A stretch of DNA of 64,000 nucleotides, from positions 1 to 64,000 of the forward strand of contig JACKIQ010000004.1 in assembly GCA_020638365.1 (NCBI GenBank). Reading direction: 5' to 3'. Every line of letters begins with the position of its first letter. The stretch's first letter is position 1. Position numbers and translations under genes: made by a program. The notes under the pieces were generated by a model that was given only the letters and a program-made list of their open reading frames with translations, was not told where the DNA came from and made no database searches. Shown here piece by piece: positions 42,201 through 50,267 of this stretch. The DNA comes from Rhodospirillales bacterium. GTDB taxonomy: Bacteria > Pseudomonadota > Alphaproteobacteria > Micavibrionales > Micavibrionaceae.

Positions 42201-42422
42201 GAGGAGCAGAAAAACACCCAGCCCCCGGCGGAAAAATCGCCCGAGGATCTGATCCAGCAGATCCTCCAGCCGCAATCGCAGCAGCAATCCGAGGAACCCG
42301 CGCAGCAAACCGAGCAGCCGCCCGCCGACCAGCAGGCCCAGCAACCCCCCAAGAAAGAAGAGAAAAAAGACGTCGATCCCGAAGACGTGGTCAAGGATGT
42401 GCTAAAGGGCCTGCTGCGCTAA
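39300..42422 (+). CDS. AsmA family protein
   Basis: A 1040-residue inner-membrane-anchored envelope protein. A transmembrane segment (VIVPSILVVLLAVALIAPGF) is followed by the AsmA N-terminal domain (LEMELAGDIGFTILPAPRIMAENV) and a large beta-rich repeat region. The C-terminal AsmA_2-like domain covers residues ~830-960. The last ~100 residues are Gln/Pro/Glu-rich low complexity. AsmA proteins are proposed to form hydrophobic grooves that carry phospholipids across the periplasm. AAGGAG nine bases before ATG 39300 decides the start over a GTG at 39279. Confidence 0.9.
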   Translation: MKRALVIVPSILVVLLAVALIAPGFIDWNQYKTQAQEQVKTMTGLEMELAGDIGFTILPAPRIMAENVTVKAPEGSKEPILASLDRLDVNVDLFPLLSGQVSVKYVTLVKPAINLEMLESGKLNAMTPEIEALQSPADNKAAKAAGPDIALDKVVIDNGTFSYYDHATQTQTTVRNINADLMAKSLQGPYEASGSLFYEGHSAEFEVSAARLKSDTGQIEPKIRLTLRPADLELAFSGTLSTKEPFGGQGVLTAGAPSLKKVMDQFKLGPFAARDSSLKLKGVLTADSGKLDFRNFELALGEDQISGTFGMLFDPMKYALEIKAHKGVEVARLADLPMFRHAIFDIRMEGDAASAKIHSSTVKLDSQEFKLSGNYAVPKKVGRPKADIVFSAAALDYDALAKKMPEQKSRSSGDIESSLQALALPLDMDLDLNVSKLKYEGKTLDKVGAKLKFRENAVSFSGISIRNIFASADISASGEIRDIKNAAGITLDLAVNTRDVPAFSKALNIDASAFPPALKTAEVKTRLTGSAKAMDMTANIGALGGDFIAQGKIGHPFKTATLDDLTLQVKHKNMADLMQKLQGTPKPDPNFARPMDIYAKIVQSGKTYTLSGLKGDLAGYTVQGDAKIDTSGAKPYIGGELKFGKITMASAVTTQAASKPGADGSERWSREPINVQGLNAFNADVALSASSITYGPWPLIAPQMKIALKDGVLDVSEMKAGLFEGALAMNATVESSDKPRQPVRIKSNASLKDVSVKQLIRALAGSQMIDATGKVSGDLDITTSGTSAAALVYDLGGQGTVNGSDIILNGVDVTRFARALSDETKPGDSLLGLWKGSVKGGSTQFDTLDGNYVIAEGVVDIRKLDLDGPKANIATTGNINLPKWTLATRHKITVKPQGDVPSDVPPFEMSFSGSLDNPAQTFGQGVLQDYLNRKVSRKIEGLINKKLGLPGADEKQGTPEQVVPSGGEEQKNTQPPAEKSPEDLIQQILQPQSQQQSEEPAQQTEQPPADQQAQQPPKKEEKKDVDPEDVVKDVLKGLLR

Positions 42423-43210
42423 TACGCCCAAGAATAGCATATCGCATCTGTTCCGCTCAAAACGATGACATAAAACAGGGCGAACATCACGACGCATACC
42501 GGGAAGCCAAAGACAGTATGATGGGGTTTATAACCGTCCGCCAAGTATGGACGGATAATCAACTCCGTCCCTTTAAAAAAAACAATCGAAAGAAATAAAA
42601 TCGACCAAAAATACCTATCACTGACCGCACACAGAATAGTGCTGCCGGTAAGCTGAAAAATTTGTGCAATAAAATCTAGCAGCGCCGTAAAAAAAACGGC
42701 AAGCAAAGCACACCAGGCGAGGTAAGTATCGGTAATATTTTCATAGGAACGGACGGCTGGAACAACAATCAATAAAAGAAGCAATAAGAACGGCAAAAAT
42801 AGCAGAACATATAACAATGCAGTTACAAGTGCGTCTGAAAAACTATTTCCAGAATAGAAAGCAAAAGTAAAACCAAAAGCCGGAAATATAATCAAGAAAG
42901 TCCAGAGACTGCCATAAAATAGGGGCAGGAAATAACGCTCCACAAACGTATCTGCAACATCCTGTTTGCAGTACAGCGCGTAAAGCCATCGAACCCATTG
43001 TATACAAAGAAGAATAAGAAAAAAAAGCAGATAAGGGCCAACCACGTCGCTTGTAAGAAAAGAGAAAAAAGAACCGACACTCTCAAAACCCAGCTCGATA
43101 TGAAGAATAAGAAAAACAGCCAAAAGCGTGGAGTATAAGAACCAGAGAAAAAGGATAAAGCCACAATACTTAAAAACGCTCTGGAAGCTAAAGCCTCTCT
43201 CAGATGTCAT
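42419..43210 (-). CDS. Orphan polytopic membrane protein
   Basis: A 263-residue protein with about seven hydrophobic segments (for example ~14-36, 55-75, 90-115, 130-155, 165-185, 200-215, 235-255). I do not recognise it. Charged residues are few and no transporter motif stands out. The start overlaps the stop of the upstream ribbon-helix-helix gene (ATGA), so translation is coupled. The AT-rich composition contrasts with that GC-rich neighbour, and it ends in a four-base overlap with asmA. Confidence 0.65.
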   Translation of the reverse strand: MTSERGFSFQSVFKYCGFILFLWFLYSTLLAVFLILHIELGFESVGSFFSFLTSDVVGPYLLFFLILLCIQWVRWLYALYCKQDVADTFVERYFLPLFYGSLWTFLIIFPAFGFTFAFYSGNSFSDALVTALLYVLLFLPFLLLLLLIVVPAVRSYENITDTYLAWCALLAVFFTALLDFIAQIFQLTGSTILCAVSDRYFWSILFLSIVFFKGTELIIRPYLADGYKPHHTVFGFPVCVVMFALFYVIVLSGTDAICYSWAY

Positions 43211-43416
43211 GGCGTAGACTCTCGCACCGCCCGCAAAACAAAAACCCGGATCACGCTCGACAGGTTTCCGCCGCTCCGCTCCGCGTCGATTTCCGTGATG
43301 ATCTGGTTCAGGCTCTGCCCGCGCGCTTGCGCGATCTCCCCTAACGCCTCCCAGAATTCATCCTCCAGCGTCACGCTCGTCGCATGCCCCGCGATGGTGA
43401 CCGACCGCTTCTTCAT
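43207..43416 (-). CDS. Ribbon-helix-helix domain protein
   Basis: A 69-residue protein of the RHH_4 type. KRSVTIAGHATSVTLEDEFWEALGEIA forms the ribbon strand and first helix, and LSSVIRVFVL matches the second helix. Such proteins are dimeric DNA-binding regulators, common in alphaproteobacteria, usually with unknown targets. The start overlaps the methyltransferase-like gene stop and its stop overlaps the membrane protein start. This is the middle gene of a coupled three-gene unit. Confidence 0.85.
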   Translation of the reverse strand: MKKRSVTIAGHATSVTLEDEFWEALGEIAQARGQSLNQIITEIDAERSGGNLSSVIRVFVLRAVRESTP

Positions 43417-44228
43417 CCCGGTGCGTCTTTTTCAAAAACGAGAACCGTGTGATGCGGTTCCAGAGCGAAGCTGTCCCGGTGCGTCAGCCGCCAGCCCAGC
43501 GCCTCGATCCGTTCGGCCCAGCCCTCCGCCGTGTCGTAATTTCCGGGCAGGGCGGTATCGTGCGCCGCCGGGTCCTGTAACAGGCGGTGAAACAGGTACT
43601 CGTGCATGAATTGCAGCGCAGTATCCCGCGCCTGTTCGTCTTCGGTGGCTCCCAGCGTCGTGTTCTCAACGACCACAAGCCGGTCCGTGACCTTCCCGCT
43701 CAGTCCGCTCAATATCTCCGCCGCCCGTTCCGGCGTTTCATGGTGCAGGACGTTATTGAGAACCGCGGCATGAAAGGAGCCGCCCAGATCGTCCGGGTCG
43801 TCCGTTTCCGTGATCGCGAATTTATCGCCCCGCTGGACAAGCGGTTCGTGATGCGTGGACACGTTGGCGACCGTTCCGCCTGCATCCAGATCGTCGATCT
43901 GCACCATGATCTGCCCGGAAAACGCCCGCGCCCGGCGCTTGAGCGCATCGTCGAACGCCTCCGCAATATTCGTCTGCCCGATATATTTGGAGCGCGTTTG
44001 CGTATCCCGGAACCCCGCGAAGACCTCACGCTCGGTATCGGAAAGTGCAACATCCGCCCTCGAAAGCTTTTCAAGAATATCGTCGGAAACGAGTGCGGCC
44101 TGTGCCTCCGCAAGACCCAGCATCTGGAAGGTCCGTACGTAGTCGGCCCTGACTTCCTGCCTTAACCCGGCATCGGAAAGAATCCCGAGGATACGATCCT
44201 GCATTGTGCGCGCGTTTCCTTCGTCCAT
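43413..44228 (-). CDS. Putative SAM-dependent methyltransferase-like protein
   Basis: A 271-residue protein. AAVLNNVLHHETPERAAEILSGLS and DRLVVVENTTLG resemble motifs post-I and III of class I methyltransferases. YDTAEGWAERIEALGWRLTH and HHTVLVFEKDA resemble the usual C-terminal strands. The Gly-rich SAM-binding motif I is not evident: where it should be, VQIDDLDAGGTVANV is seen. It may thus be degenerate or use another cofactor. The N-terminal ~80 residues are helical. It begins the coupled unit with the RHH and membrane genes, 64 bases after fumC. Confidence 0.6.
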   Translation of the reverse strand: MDEGNARTMQDRILGILSDAGLRQEVRADYVRTFQMLGLAEAQAALVSDDILEKLSRADVALSDTEREVFAGFRDTQTRSKYIGQTNIAEAFDDALKRRARAFSGQIMVQIDDLDAGGTVANVSTHHEPLVQRGDKFAITETDDPDDLGGSFHAAVLNNVLHHETPERAAEILSGLSGKVTDRLVVVENTTLGATEDEQARDTALQFMHEYLFHRLLQDPAAHDTALPGNYDTAEGWAERIEALGWRLTHRDSFALEPHHTVLVFEKDAPG

Positions 44229-44291
44229 CTCGTCGCCTCACAAATAACCGGGATAATGATAAGGCCGCTCACGTCCGCAACGCAAGAAATC

Positions 44292-45716
44292 TCAATCCCG
44301 CGGTTTGATCATATCCAGCGGCCTGACCCACTCCTTGAACTGCTCCTCGGTCAGCAGGCCAAGCGCCACCGCCGCATCCTTAAGCGAAGTTCCCTCTGCA
44401 TGGGCTTTTTTGGCGATCTTTGCGGCGTTATCGTACCCGATATGCGGGTTCAGCGCGGTCACCAGCATCAGGCTTTCATTCATCAGCTTGTCGATCCGCG
44501 CCGTGTTCGCCTCGATCCCGACCACGCAGTTATCGGTGAAGCTGTTGCATCCGTCCGCGATCAGCCGGATGGATTGCAGCACGTTATAGATCATCACCGG
44601 CTTGAACACGTTCAGTTCGAAATGCCCGTTCGATCCCGCCACCGTGACGGCGACATGGTTCCCCATCACTTGCGCGCACACCATGGTCAGCGCCTCGCAC
44701 TGCGTCGGGTTCACCTTGCCCGGCATGATCGACGATCCCGGCTCGTTCTCCGGAAGGCTGAGTTCGCCAAACCCGCAGCGTGGCCCGGACCCGAGAAGCC
44801 GGATATCGTTGGCGATCTTCATCAGCGAGGCCGCCAATACGTTGAGCGCCCCCGAAGCCTCCACCAGTGCGTCATGCGCCGCCAGCGCCTCGAACTTGTT
44901 TTCCGCAGTGACAAAGGGAAGGTCTGTAATCTTGGCGACATTCTCAGCGAATTTTTCCGCGAACCCGGCCTTGCAGTTAATCCCCGTGCCGACCGCCGTA
45001 CCCCCTTGGGCGAGTTGGAGCAAGCGTGGCAAAGTCGCCTGAACGCGCACGATCCCGTAATCGATCTGCTTCGCGTACCCTGAAAATTCCTGCCCGAGGG
45101 TCAGCGGCGTAGCGTCCTGCAAATGCGTGCGCCCGATCTTCACGATGTCTTTATACTCTTTGGCTTTCGCATCCAGCGCCTTGTGCAGGTGCTGCAAGGC
45201 GGGGACCAGTTCGTGATGAATCTCCTCCACCGCCGCGATATGCATCACCGTCGGAAATGTGTCGTTGGAGGACTGCCCCATATTCACATGGTCGTTGGGA
45301 TGCACGGGCTTCTTGCTCCCCATCTCCCCGCCGAGAATCTCGATCGCCCGGTTGGAAATCACCTCGTTTGCGTTCATGTTCGTCTGCGTGCCCGAACCCG
45401 TCTGCCACACGACAAGCGGAAACTCGTCGGTCAGCGCACCGTCGATCACTTCGTCCGCCGCGGAAACCATAGCATCTCCCAGCTTCTGATCCAGCACCCC
45501 AAGCTGCATGTTGGTCAGGGCCGCCGCCTTCTTTTGAATCCCCAGTGCGCGGATCAGCGGAACCGGCATGCGCTCGCCGCCTATTTTGAAATTACCCAGC
45601 GAGCGCTGAGTCTGCGCACCCCAGTAACGGTTGGAGGGAACTTCGATCGGCCCGAAGGAATCGCTCTCCGTCCGGGTTGTGTCCGCGCCCTTGATTTTTT
45701 CGGCGGTCTTGCTCAT
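44292..45716 (-). CDS. fumC: Class II fumarate hydratase
   Basis: Fumarase (474 residues) of the TCA cycle, hydrating fumarate to malate without an iron-sulfur cluster. The lyase signature GSSIMPGKVNP is present, with the earlier TGSGTQTNMNANEV, NDHVNMGQSSND and GRTHLQDATPLTLGQEFSGY. GTGINCKAGF matches FumC rather than aspartase or argininosuccinate lyase. The start overlaps the purK stop (ATGA), a purE-purK-fumC order. It is a stable tetrameric cytoplasmic enzyme. Confidence 0.95.
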   Translation of the reverse strand: MSKTAEKIKGADTTRTESDSFGPIEVPSNRYWGAQTQRSLGNFKIGGERMPVPLIRALGIQKKAAALTNMQLGVLDQKLGDAMVSAADEVIDGALTDEFPLVVWQTGSGTQTNMNANEVISNRAIEILGGEMGSKKPVHPNDHVNMGQSSNDTFPTVMHIAAVEEIHHELVPALQHLHKALDAKAKEYKDIVKIGRTHLQDATPLTLGQEFSGYAKQIDYGIVRVQATLPRLLQLAQGGTAVGTGINCKAGFAEKFAENVAKITDLPFVTAENKFEALAAHDALVEASGALNVLAASLMKIANDIRLLGSGPRCGFGELSLPENEPGSSIMPGKVNPTQCEALTMVCAQVMGNHVAVTVAGSNGHFELNVFKPVMIYNVLQSIRLIADGCNSFTDNCVVGIEANTARIDKLMNESLMLVTALNPHIGYDNAAKIAKKAHAEGTSLKDAAVALGLLTEEQFKEWVRPLDMIKPRD

Positions 45717-46801
45717 GTCTTCTTCTCCTTAAGAAATGTCACATGTCCCATTTTTCGGCCCTCCCGCACATCTTGCTTGCCGTACAGATGAAGACAAGCG
45801 TTTTGTTGCGTCAGGTACTGATCGGAGCGCAGAACGTCCGGCCCGATCAAATTCATCATCTCGGCATCCGAATGCGATTCTGCTGGACCGACTGAAAGCC
45901 CGCAGACCGTCCGCACATGCTGCTCGAACTGCGAAACCGCGCACGCGTCGATCGTCCAGTGCCCGGAATTATGCGTGCGCGGCGCGATCTCGTTCGCCAG
46001 CAGCCGCCCGCCCCGCGTAACGAACATCTCCAGCGTCAGAACGCCCTGAAGATCGACTGCGTCCGCAAGAGTTTTGGTAACCTGAACCGCCTTGGCGCAG
46101 ATTTCCAGATTATGCGGCGCAGGGACTTTTGTTATGTAAAGGATATGATTACGGTGTTCGTTGACCATCGGTCCGTAAACGGCTGTCTTCTTGTGAATAT
46201 CCCGCGCGACGATCACCGAAATTTCGTCCGTGAAATCAATGGCGTCCTCAACGATAAGCTCGTGACCTTGGTGCTGTTCAAGAAAAGCGGCAAGACCGGC
46301 ATTCTCGCGTATTCCCGCCGCCTTGCAGAAGATTTGCCCTTTTCCGTCATAGCCGTAACGCGCTGTTTTCAGCACAAAGGACGTACTCTTCCAGCCCGAG
46401 AGAGCCTTTTCAATGTCACCGACACTCTGGACAGGCGACCAGCGGGCTGTCTCGATGCCCAGACCGTTCAAAAATTCTTTCTCGGCAACGCGGTTTTGCG
46501 AAACTTCCAGCAGCTTGCGCGTTGGACGGACAAGCCCCGGCTTCAGGGTCTCAAGGAAGTCGACTGTACCGAGCGGTATATTCTCGAACTCATACGAAAC
46601 CGCATCGCACAGTTGAGCCAGTTCCTTGAGCGCGGACTGATCCTCGTAAGCGGCGTAAAGCGTCTTCCAGGCGACCTGAGAACCGGGGGAATCCGCTTCG
46701 GGTGTCAACACGACGCAACGGATCCCAAGACGGGCCGCGGCCATAATACTCATGCGTCCGAGTTGCCCGCCGCCAAGAATTCCAAGGGTGCGTACGCTCA
46801 T
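45713..46801 (-). CDS. purK: 5-(carboxyamino)imidazole ribonucleotide synthase
   Basis: ATP-grasp enzyme (362 residues) of purine synthesis, making N5-CAIR from AIR, ATP and bicarbonate. It begins LGILGGGQLGRMSIMAAARLGI and includes FVLKTARYGYDGKGQ, VEDAIDFTDEISVIVARD, VLTLEMFVTRGGRLLANEIAPRTHNSGHWTIDAC and QFEQHVRTVCGL. It works with PurE, located just upstream. GGLVRP-like substrate contacts are conserved. The stop overlaps the fumC start. Confidence 0.95.
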   Translation of the reverse strand: MSVRTLGILGGGQLGRMSIMAAARLGIRCVVLTPEADSPGSQVAWKTLYAAYEDQSALKELAQLCDAVSYEFENIPLGTVDFLETLKPGLVRPTRKLLEVSQNRVAEKEFLNGLGIETARWSPVQSVGDIEKALSGWKSTSFVLKTARYGYDGKGQIFCKAAGIRENAGLAAFLEQHQGHELIVEDAIDFTDEISVIVARDIHKKTAVYGPMVNEHRNHILYITKVPAPHNLEICAKAVQVTKTLADAVDLQGVLTLEMFVTRGGRLLANEIAPRTHNSGHWTIDACAVSQFEQHVRTVCGLSVGPAESHSDAEMMNLIGPDVLRSDQYLTQQNACLHLYGKQDVREGRKMGHVTFLKEKKT

Positions 46802-46847
46802 CGGCAGAAACTCTGTATTATCGGGAAAAGTGCGGGGGATACGGGCA

Positions 46848-47342
46848 TCATTCGGGAAATTCGGCGACTGCCTCGGTTTGTTCCTTGCGCAGGGCGATCA
46901 ACCGGGCCTCGATCGCTGGATCGCTGAGCGACAGGATGGAAGCGGCAAGCAACGCGGCGTTTTTGGCTCCTGCCTCTCCGATAGCCAGTGTCCCCACGGG
47001 AACGCCGCCGGGCATCTGGACGATCGAAAGCAGGCTGTCCATACCCTTGAGCGCCTTGCTTTTCACGGGAACGCCAAGCACCGGAAGGTGCGTCAGGCTG
47101 GCCACCATGCCAGGCAGGTGCGCGGCTCCCCCGGCCCCGGCGATAATAACCTTGATTCCCCGCCTGTGGGCGCTTTTTGCGTACTCCGCCATGCGATCGG
47201 GGGTCCTGTGCGCCGAAACGATTCGGCACTCGTGCGGGATAGAAAGCTGCTTGAGAAGGTCATGGGCGCACGAAAGCGTGTCCCAGTCGCTCTGGGACCC
47301 CATGATGACACCGACAATAGGGTTTTCATCTGGCTTAATCAC
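46848..47342 (-). CDS. purE: N5-carboxyaminoimidazole ribonucleotide mutase
   Basis: Class I PurE (164 residues) that moves the carboxyl group of N5-CAIR to give CAIR. VGVIMGSQSDWDTL, SAHRTPDRM, IIAGAGGAAHLPGMVASLTHLPVLGVPVKS and MPGGVPVGTLAIGEAGAKNAALLAA are the defining motifs, including the conserved active-site His. It is first gene of the purE-purK-fumC operon, with 46 bases before purK. Confidence 0.97.
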   Translation of the reverse strand: MIKPDENPIVGVIMGSQSDWDTLSCAHDLLKQLSIPHECRIVSAHRTPDRMAEYAKSAHRRGIKVIIAGAGGAAHLPGMVASLTHLPVLGVPVKSKALKGMDSLLSIVQMPGGVPVGTLAIGEAGAKNAALLAASILSLSDPAIEARLIALRKEQTEAVAEFPE

Positions 47343-47411
47343 CAGCCGTTTATAGCAAAGAGGGAGGAAAAATCAACTTGAACGCTCAGCATTTCGCCTT
47401 GAAAGACAAGA

Positions 47412-47633
47412 TCAGGCGATAATATCGTCGATAAGGTCGCTCTGAAGCTTCTGAATCATATCCTTGAGCCACAGCTTTTTCTTTTTAAGCTGTTGCAGAT
47501 GAAGGAGGTTAACAGGCTTGTCGCCCTCGCTGGCACGCGAAATAACCTCGTCGAGCGCCTGATGCTCGCTCTGGTACTCGGCAAGCCGCTCGCGTATGTC
47601 GATTTGATCTTCCATGTGTGTAAAGTCGTACAT
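47412..47633 (-). CDS. DUF465 family (YdcH-like) small protein
   Basis: A 73-residue helical hairpin protein. IDIRERLAEYQSEHQALDEVI and LHLQQLKKKKLWLKDMIQKL match DUF465/YdcH, common in alphaproteobacteria and of unknown role. An internal ATG at 47615 gives a shorter form that fits the family length better. It lies on the same strand before purE (69-base gap), possibly as a separate transcript, and divergent from pfkA. Confidence 0.9.
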   Translation of the reverse strand: MYDFTHMEDQIDIRERLAEYQSEHQALDEVISRASEGDKPVNLLHLQQLKKKKLWLKDMIQKLQSDLIDDIIA

Positions 47634-47802
47634 CGGGTATAATTTCTAAAAAAATAAGCTTAACATAAATTCCCGTATTTATTAACACAAATCGCCGCAT
47701 CGCACAAAAAAATGATAGTTAACACAGCGGGAAAGCGGGGGCGGAAACTCGCTTTCAGGCTTCAAAGCCCTGAAAACAAAAATAAAGAATGGGAATAAAA
47801 TC

Positions 47803-48882
47803 ATGAAAAAGAAGATAGCCATTTTTACCAGCGGCGGCGATTGCGCGGGCCTGAATGCCGTAATGCGCGCTGTCGTTCTTTCGGCATCCGGGCTCGGATG
47901 GGAGGTTCTGGGAATTGAAAACGGCACAGCAGGGCTGCTTGAAAACCCACCGGAATGCCGTACCCTCACCCCTGAAATTTTCGATACCACCATCATGCGG
48001 CAGGGCGGGACGATTCTCGGCACGACCAACTCCCGCAACCCCTTCGAATACAAAATGCCCGATGGAAGTGTGCGGGACCGCTCGGACGAACTGATCGCCG
48101 CGTTCCGGGCGCTCGAAATCGACTACATCATCGGAATCGGCGGTGACGGCAGTTTTCGCATCCTCAACAAACTGATGAACAAGGGCGGTCTGAATTTCAT
48201 CGGCATCCCGAAGACCATTGATAACGACCTGAATATGACGGACTATTCCGTGGGCTTCGATACCGCCGTGTCCGTAGCGACCGAGGCGATGGACAGGCTC
48301 CAGCCCACAGCGGCCAGCCATGACCGCGTGATGGTGCTCGAAGTTATGGGCCGCGACGCCGGTCATATCGCCCTGACCGCGGGAATCGCAGGCGGTGCGG
48401 ACGTAATTCTGATCCCGGAAATCCCCTACACGGTTGAAAACATTGCAAAAAAAATCAACAAGGTGCAGGTCAGCGGCCGCAATTTCGCCCTCGTCATGGT
48501 CTCAGAAGCCGTCAAAACCCCCGATGGCCGGAAATTCGAGGTTGTCTACCACGGCGGGGAGACCCGTTACGGTGGAATAGGGGAGTATCTGGGCGTCCAG
48601 ATCGCGCAGGCCACCAACTCCGAAACCCGCGTCACCATCCTCGGCCACGTGCAAAGGGGCGCCAGCCCCACCTTCAACGACCGCCTCCTGGCCTCCGCTC
48701 TGGGGGTCAAGGCCGTGGATCTGCTAAGGCAGGGCAAATTCGCCCGCATGGTGGCCTGGCATAACATGGAGGTGATCGACGTGCCCATTGACCACGCGAT
48801 CAGCGAATGCCGGACCGTATCGACCGATAGCGTACTGGTCCGCACTGCCCGCGCCTTGGGCATTTCTTTTGGTGATACATAG
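47803..48882 (+). CDS. pfkA: 6-phosphofructokinase, group III
   Basis: Glycolytic enzyme (359 residues) that phosphorylates fructose 6-phosphate. SGGDCAGLNAV at 10-20 binds the phosphoryl donor. GGDGS (113-117) carries Gly where pyrophosphate enzymes have Asp, while PKTIDND (136-142) carries Lys where E. coli ATP enzymes have Gly. The Gly/Lys pair is found in ATP-dependent members of the PPi-related clade, so ATP is the more likely donor. MEVMGRDAGHIAL and HVQRGASPTFNDRLLA complete the substrate site. AATGGGAATA precedes the ATG. Confidence 0.92.
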   Translation: MKKKIAIFTSGGDCAGLNAVMRAVVLSASGLGWEVLGIENGTAGLLENPPECRTLTPEIFDTTIMRQGGTILGTTNSRNPFEYKMPDGSVRDRSDELIAAFRALEIDYIIGIGGDGSFRILNKLMNKGGLNFIGIPKTIDNDLNMTDYSVGFDTAVSVATEAMDRLQPTAASHDRVMVLEVMGRDAGHIALTAGIAGGADVILIPEIPYTVENIAKKINKVQVSGRNFALVMVSEAVKTPDGRKFEVVYHGGETRYGGIGEYLGVQIAQATNSETRVTILGHVQRGASPTFNDRLLASALGVKAVDLLRQGKFARMVAWHNMEVIDVPIDHAISECRTVSTDSVLVRTARALGISFGDT

Positions 48883-49066
48883 CAATCCCCGGAATTTTCT
48901 GTTACCATATTTCGATCCGGCCCGTCCGGAGGGGTTATCTGATGTGTACAGGTTTATTGCGTATTTTGAGAGTTTTGTGTCTTGCAGCATGTCGTGAGTA
49001 AAGCTAAACTTTCACCGGAATTACAGGATTTTAACCCCCCGCCGGGATGAAAGGGAAAGCCCGCCT

Positions 49067-49600
49067 ATGCTCTACGTACAACAATCGCTGGCGCCTGACG
49101 AAGAACTCGTTCACATCGGGCAGTTTCACTGGATGTACACCGTCGGCGCCTTCTTCTCGATCATCTGGAGCCTGTTTTTCGGCATCGCAATCATCATTAT
49201 TGCGATTAAAGGCTACACTTTTTGGGGCGTACAGGAGATGAAAAACGCCACCGTCCTCGAATCCATCCAGATTCTGCATCCGGGCATTAAGCTCTTGGCA
49301 TTCTTTGTCTTTATTTTCGGACTTCTTAAATTTGCGCACATGATGGTCGTCAAGGCGACCACGGAAATCGCGATCACGAACAACCGCCTGATTTTCAAGC
49401 GGGGGCTCGTAGCGCGGCAGGTTGGTGAAATCAACATCGACCGGATCGAAGGGGTGAACGTGTTGCAGACCATTATGGGAAGGATTTTCAACTACGGCCG
49501 TATCATGGTGCGCGGTATGGGCGTGGGGGAGGTGATCTTGCCTCCGATCGAGGATCCGATTGCGTTCAGAAGAGCCATCGAGAAGGCGAAAGCGTTATGA
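49067..49600 (+). CDS. Membrane protein with bacterial PH domain (first of a pair)
   Basis: A 177-residue protein. Two transmembrane segments (about 28-48 and 73-95) are followed by a YdbT/bPH2-type PH domain: TEIAITNNRLIFKRGLVARQVGEINIDRIEGVNV, with a conserved RIFNYGRIMVRG. The family function is not established; membrane homeostasis roles have been proposed. The stop overlaps the next gene's start (ATGA), and both encode the same architecture. Confidence 0.88.
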   Translation: MLYVQQSLAPDEELVHIGQFHWMYTVGAFFSIIWSLFFGIAIIIIAIKGYTFWGVQEMKNATVLESIQILHPGIKLLAFFVFIFGLLKFAHMMVVKATTEIAITNNRLIFKRGLVARQVGEINIDRIEGVNVLQTIMGRIFNYGRIMVRGMGVGEVILPPIEDPIAFRRAIEKAKAL

Positions 49601-50208
49601 CCACTGATACTGAAAAAAAACCGGCCGAAAAACCCAAATCCAAACCCGTATCCGCGGAATTTGAAACCTTCCAGGATCAGGAAATCAAAAGGATGCTCGT
49701 CACGGGGGAGGAAGTCGTCCTCCGGGCCGAACTCCACAACGCTATATACTGGAAATCGGCGGCCGTTCTTATTCTCGGCCTGTTGTTTTTCGTGATGGTG
49801 GCTGTGCCGCTGGGCGTTCTCTTGCTGGTCGTCAGCGTCATCATGTTCCTCACCGCCATGATCACAAAGCATTACCTTCTTCTGGCGATTACGAACAAGC
49901 GCGTTCTCGCCCGCTACGGCCTTTTGCAGATGGACGTCGTCGATATCCGCTTCAGCAAGATCGAAAGCATTGACCTCGAACGCATGCTCCCCGGCCATCT
50001 TCTGGGCTACGCCACCGTTGTGGTCATGGGAACCGGCCAGCGCTTCATCCGCATTCCCTTTATCGCCAACGCCGAAGCCTTCCGCCGTTACCATAACGAG
50101 ATCACCCTGTCCGGCGAAGGCATCCATGAGGATGAAATCGAAGATCTGCCCGCGGGCTCCTCTGGTGCGCCGGACAAAAGGAACAAGGCCCCGCGCCGCG
50201 GCAAATAA
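49597..50208 (+). CDS. Membrane protein with bacterial PH domain (second of a pair)
   Basis: A 203-residue protein with an N-terminal Lys/Pro-rich cytoplasmic stretch, two transmembrane segments (about 50-68 and 72-92) and a PH domain (LLAITNKRVLARYGLLQMDVVDIRFSKIESIDL, GYATVVVMGTGQRFIRIPF). A basic Gly/Ser-rich tail follows. It likely pairs with the preceding protein, whose gene it overlaps by four bases. Gene duplication is plausible. Confidence 0.87.
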   Translation: MTTDTEKKPAEKPKSKPVSAEFETFQDQEIKRMLVTGEEVVLRAELHNAIYWKSAAVLILGLLFFVMVAVPLGVLLLVVSVIMFLTAMITKHYLLLAITNKRVLARYGLLQMDVVDIRFSKIESIDLERMLPGHLLGYATVVVMGTGQRFIRIPFIANAEAFRRYHNEITLSGEGIHEDEIEDLPAGSSGAPDKRNKAPRRGK

Positions 50209-50267
50209 CCCCCGCCCGTTCTGTTTCTCTCTTGTCAGGCTTGGCAAAAGCCGCTATTCCCTAACGC

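Noticed and set aside
45917..46927. 336-codon open frame opposite purK
   Set aside because: purK is fully conserved on the minus strand; the antisense translation has no recognisable features.
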